Below, piece after piece: positions 63,155 through 64,000 of a DNA stretch of 64,000 bases. Origin of the DNA: JBFWNG01 sp050251195 (GTDB lineage: Bacteria; Bdellovibrionota_B; Oligoflexia; Oligoflexales; Oligoflexaceae); the NCBI GenBank assembly GCA_050251195.1, contig JBFWNG010000002.1:186001-250000 (forward strand). Reading direction: 5' to 3'. Under the pieces are notes generated by a model that saw only the letters and a program-made list of their open reading frames with translations, was not told the DNA's origin and searched no databases. Made by a program: the position numbers and the translations under genes. Every line of letters starts with the position of its first letter. Position 1 is the first letter of the stretch.

Positions 63155-64000
63155 ATGAAAGTTTTTGACTCGTTAAGCACTATGGGACATGAACAAGTAG
63201 TTTTCTGTAACGACAAGGCCAGCGGCCTTAAGGCCATCATTGCCATTCATGACACAACCTTAGGTCCAGCGCTCGGTGGCTGCCGAATGTGGGATTACAA
63301 CTCGGAAGAGGAAGCCTTGCGCGACGTTTTGCGGCTGTCTCGCGGCATGACCTATAAAGCTGCGATTACGGGCCTCAATCTTGGGGGAGGCAAGGCCGTT
63401 ATTATCGGCGATCCCAAGAAGCTAAAATCTGAAGTCTTGTTCAAAACATTTGGTCGGTTTATCGACAGCTTAGGCGGTCGGTACATCACAGCGGAAGACG
63501 TGAATATACGGGTTAGGGACATGGAGATTGTGGCAACCGAGACGCCGTATGTTACCGGCATCAGTTCTCATCAGGGTTCGGGAGATCCTTCCCCGGTAAC
63601 AGCCATGGGTGTTTATTACGGCATCAAGGCTTCTGTGAAACACAAGCTTGGCAAAGACAACCTGCGCGGGCTGAAAGTAGCCATTCAAGGCTGCGGGGCT
63701 GTAGGATCTAACCTGGCGCAGTTGCTGCACAACGACGGCGTCAAACTATATGTCTCGGATTTGGCGGAGGAAAAAGCTAAGCAGGTGGCTGACCGCCTCG
63801 GGGCCGAGCTTGTTGACCTTAATAAAATACACGCGCTATCGGTCGATGTATTTGCGCCGTGCGCATTGGGCGGAGTTATCAACGATGAAACCATAGCTGA
63901 CCTTAAGGCCACCATCATTGCCGGCGCCGCCAATAATCAGCTTTTGGACGAAGAACTGCATGGCAAGAAACTCAAAGAACGCGGAATTCTTTACGCTCCC
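63155..64000 (+). CDS. Leucine dehydrogenase-like amino acid dehydrogenase (partial, cut by right edge)
   Basis: 282 residues visible, C-terminus missing. N-terminal substrate domain has GPALGGCRMW and the catalytic Lys in GLNLGGGKAVI; NAD domain has VAIQGCGAVGSNLAQLL. Glu/Leu/Phe/Val dehydrogenase superfamily, with the length pattern of leucine/valine dehydrogenase. GAAGG lies before the ATG. NAD-dependent deamination of branched-chain amino acids is likely; substrate is inferred. Confidence 0.92.
   Translation, partial: MKVFDSLSTMGHEQVVFCNDKASGLKAIIAIHDTTLGPALGGCRMWDYNSEEEALRDVLRLSRGMTYKAAITGLNLGGGKAVIIGDPKKLKSEVLFKTFGRFIDSLGGRYITAEDVNIRVRDMEIVATETPYVTGISSHQGSGDPSPVTAMGVYYGIKASVKHKLGKDNLRGLKVAIQGCGAVGSNLAQLLHNDGVKLYVSDLAEEKAKQVADRLGAELVDLNKIHALSVDVFAPCALGGVINDETIADLKATIIAGAANNQLLDEELHGKKLKERGILYAP

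Overview
The window reads as a chromosomal segment of a Gram-negative bacterium, most likely a Bdellovibrionota/Oligoflexia-type (former deltaproteobacterial) lineage. The evidence is family content, not a database match: a TIGR02147/DUF4423-type regulator, a DUF222-like HNH protein of the kind common in Bdellovibrio, many predicted lipoproteins and secreted metzincins, a sigma-54 promoter, and a full rod-shape (mre/mrd) cluster. Nearly all long genes are housekeeping genes in tight, often overlapping operons. Accessory material is limited to about 13.4-22 kb and 42.4-46.7 kb.

Layout. 1-3.65 kb (minus): small lipoprotein, then ndk-tex-MTA phosphorylase (cut by the left edge). 3.8-8.3 kb (minus): lipoprotein, acyl-CoA carboxyltransferase, biotin carboxylase, biotin carrier protein. 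8.4-12 kb (minus): MoeB-rhodanese, AMP nucleosidase, coiled-coil membrane protein, TrmH. 12.08 kb: tRNA-Leu(CAA). 12.4-13.4 kb (plus): msrB-msrA. 13.4-22 kb, accessory: HNH protein, DUF985 cupin plus hybrid histidine kinase, a lipoprotein with a glucan-water-dikinase-like catalytic module, and a cysteine-rich secreted protein behind a sigma-54 promoter. 21.7-27.6 kb (minus): pepA, alaS, xth, a coiled-coil secreted protein and a thioredoxin. 27.8-32.6 kb (plus): ferredoxin, nth, KamA-like radical SAM protein, tldD, tldE. 32.6-35.6 kb (minus): ppiD, nadK, GNAT. 35.8-41.4 kb (plus): mreB-mreC-mreD-mrdA-rodA. 41.4-43 kb: purC, whose 3' end runs into a 543-bp element with 30-bp inverted ends and a transposase remnant. 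43-46.7 kb: Gly/His-rich lipoprotein, two metzincins and the TIGR02147 regulator. 46.7-48.6 kb (minus): prfC and a DUF503-like gene. 48.8-60.9 kb (plus): guaB, guaA, dnaE, mtgA, RqcH-like, thrS, asd. 61-64 kb: mnmG (minus) and a leucine-dehydrogenase-like gene (plus, cut by the right edge).

Most interesting points: (1) the TIR-bounded element that supplies the purC stop codon and carries a terminator at each end, with a related 29-bp perfect palindrome 0.6 kb away; (2) the dikinase-like lipoprotein, which keeps its catalytic residues but is predicted to be exported to a place with no ATP; (3) a textbook sigma-54 -24/-12 promoter in front of an internally duplicated Cys-rich secreted protein; (4) a family of identical intergenic terminator hairpins, one of which encodes the last residues and stop codon of the histidine kinase; (5) a metzincin/regulator cluster. 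No CRISPR array, rRNA, prophage or conjugative module was seen.
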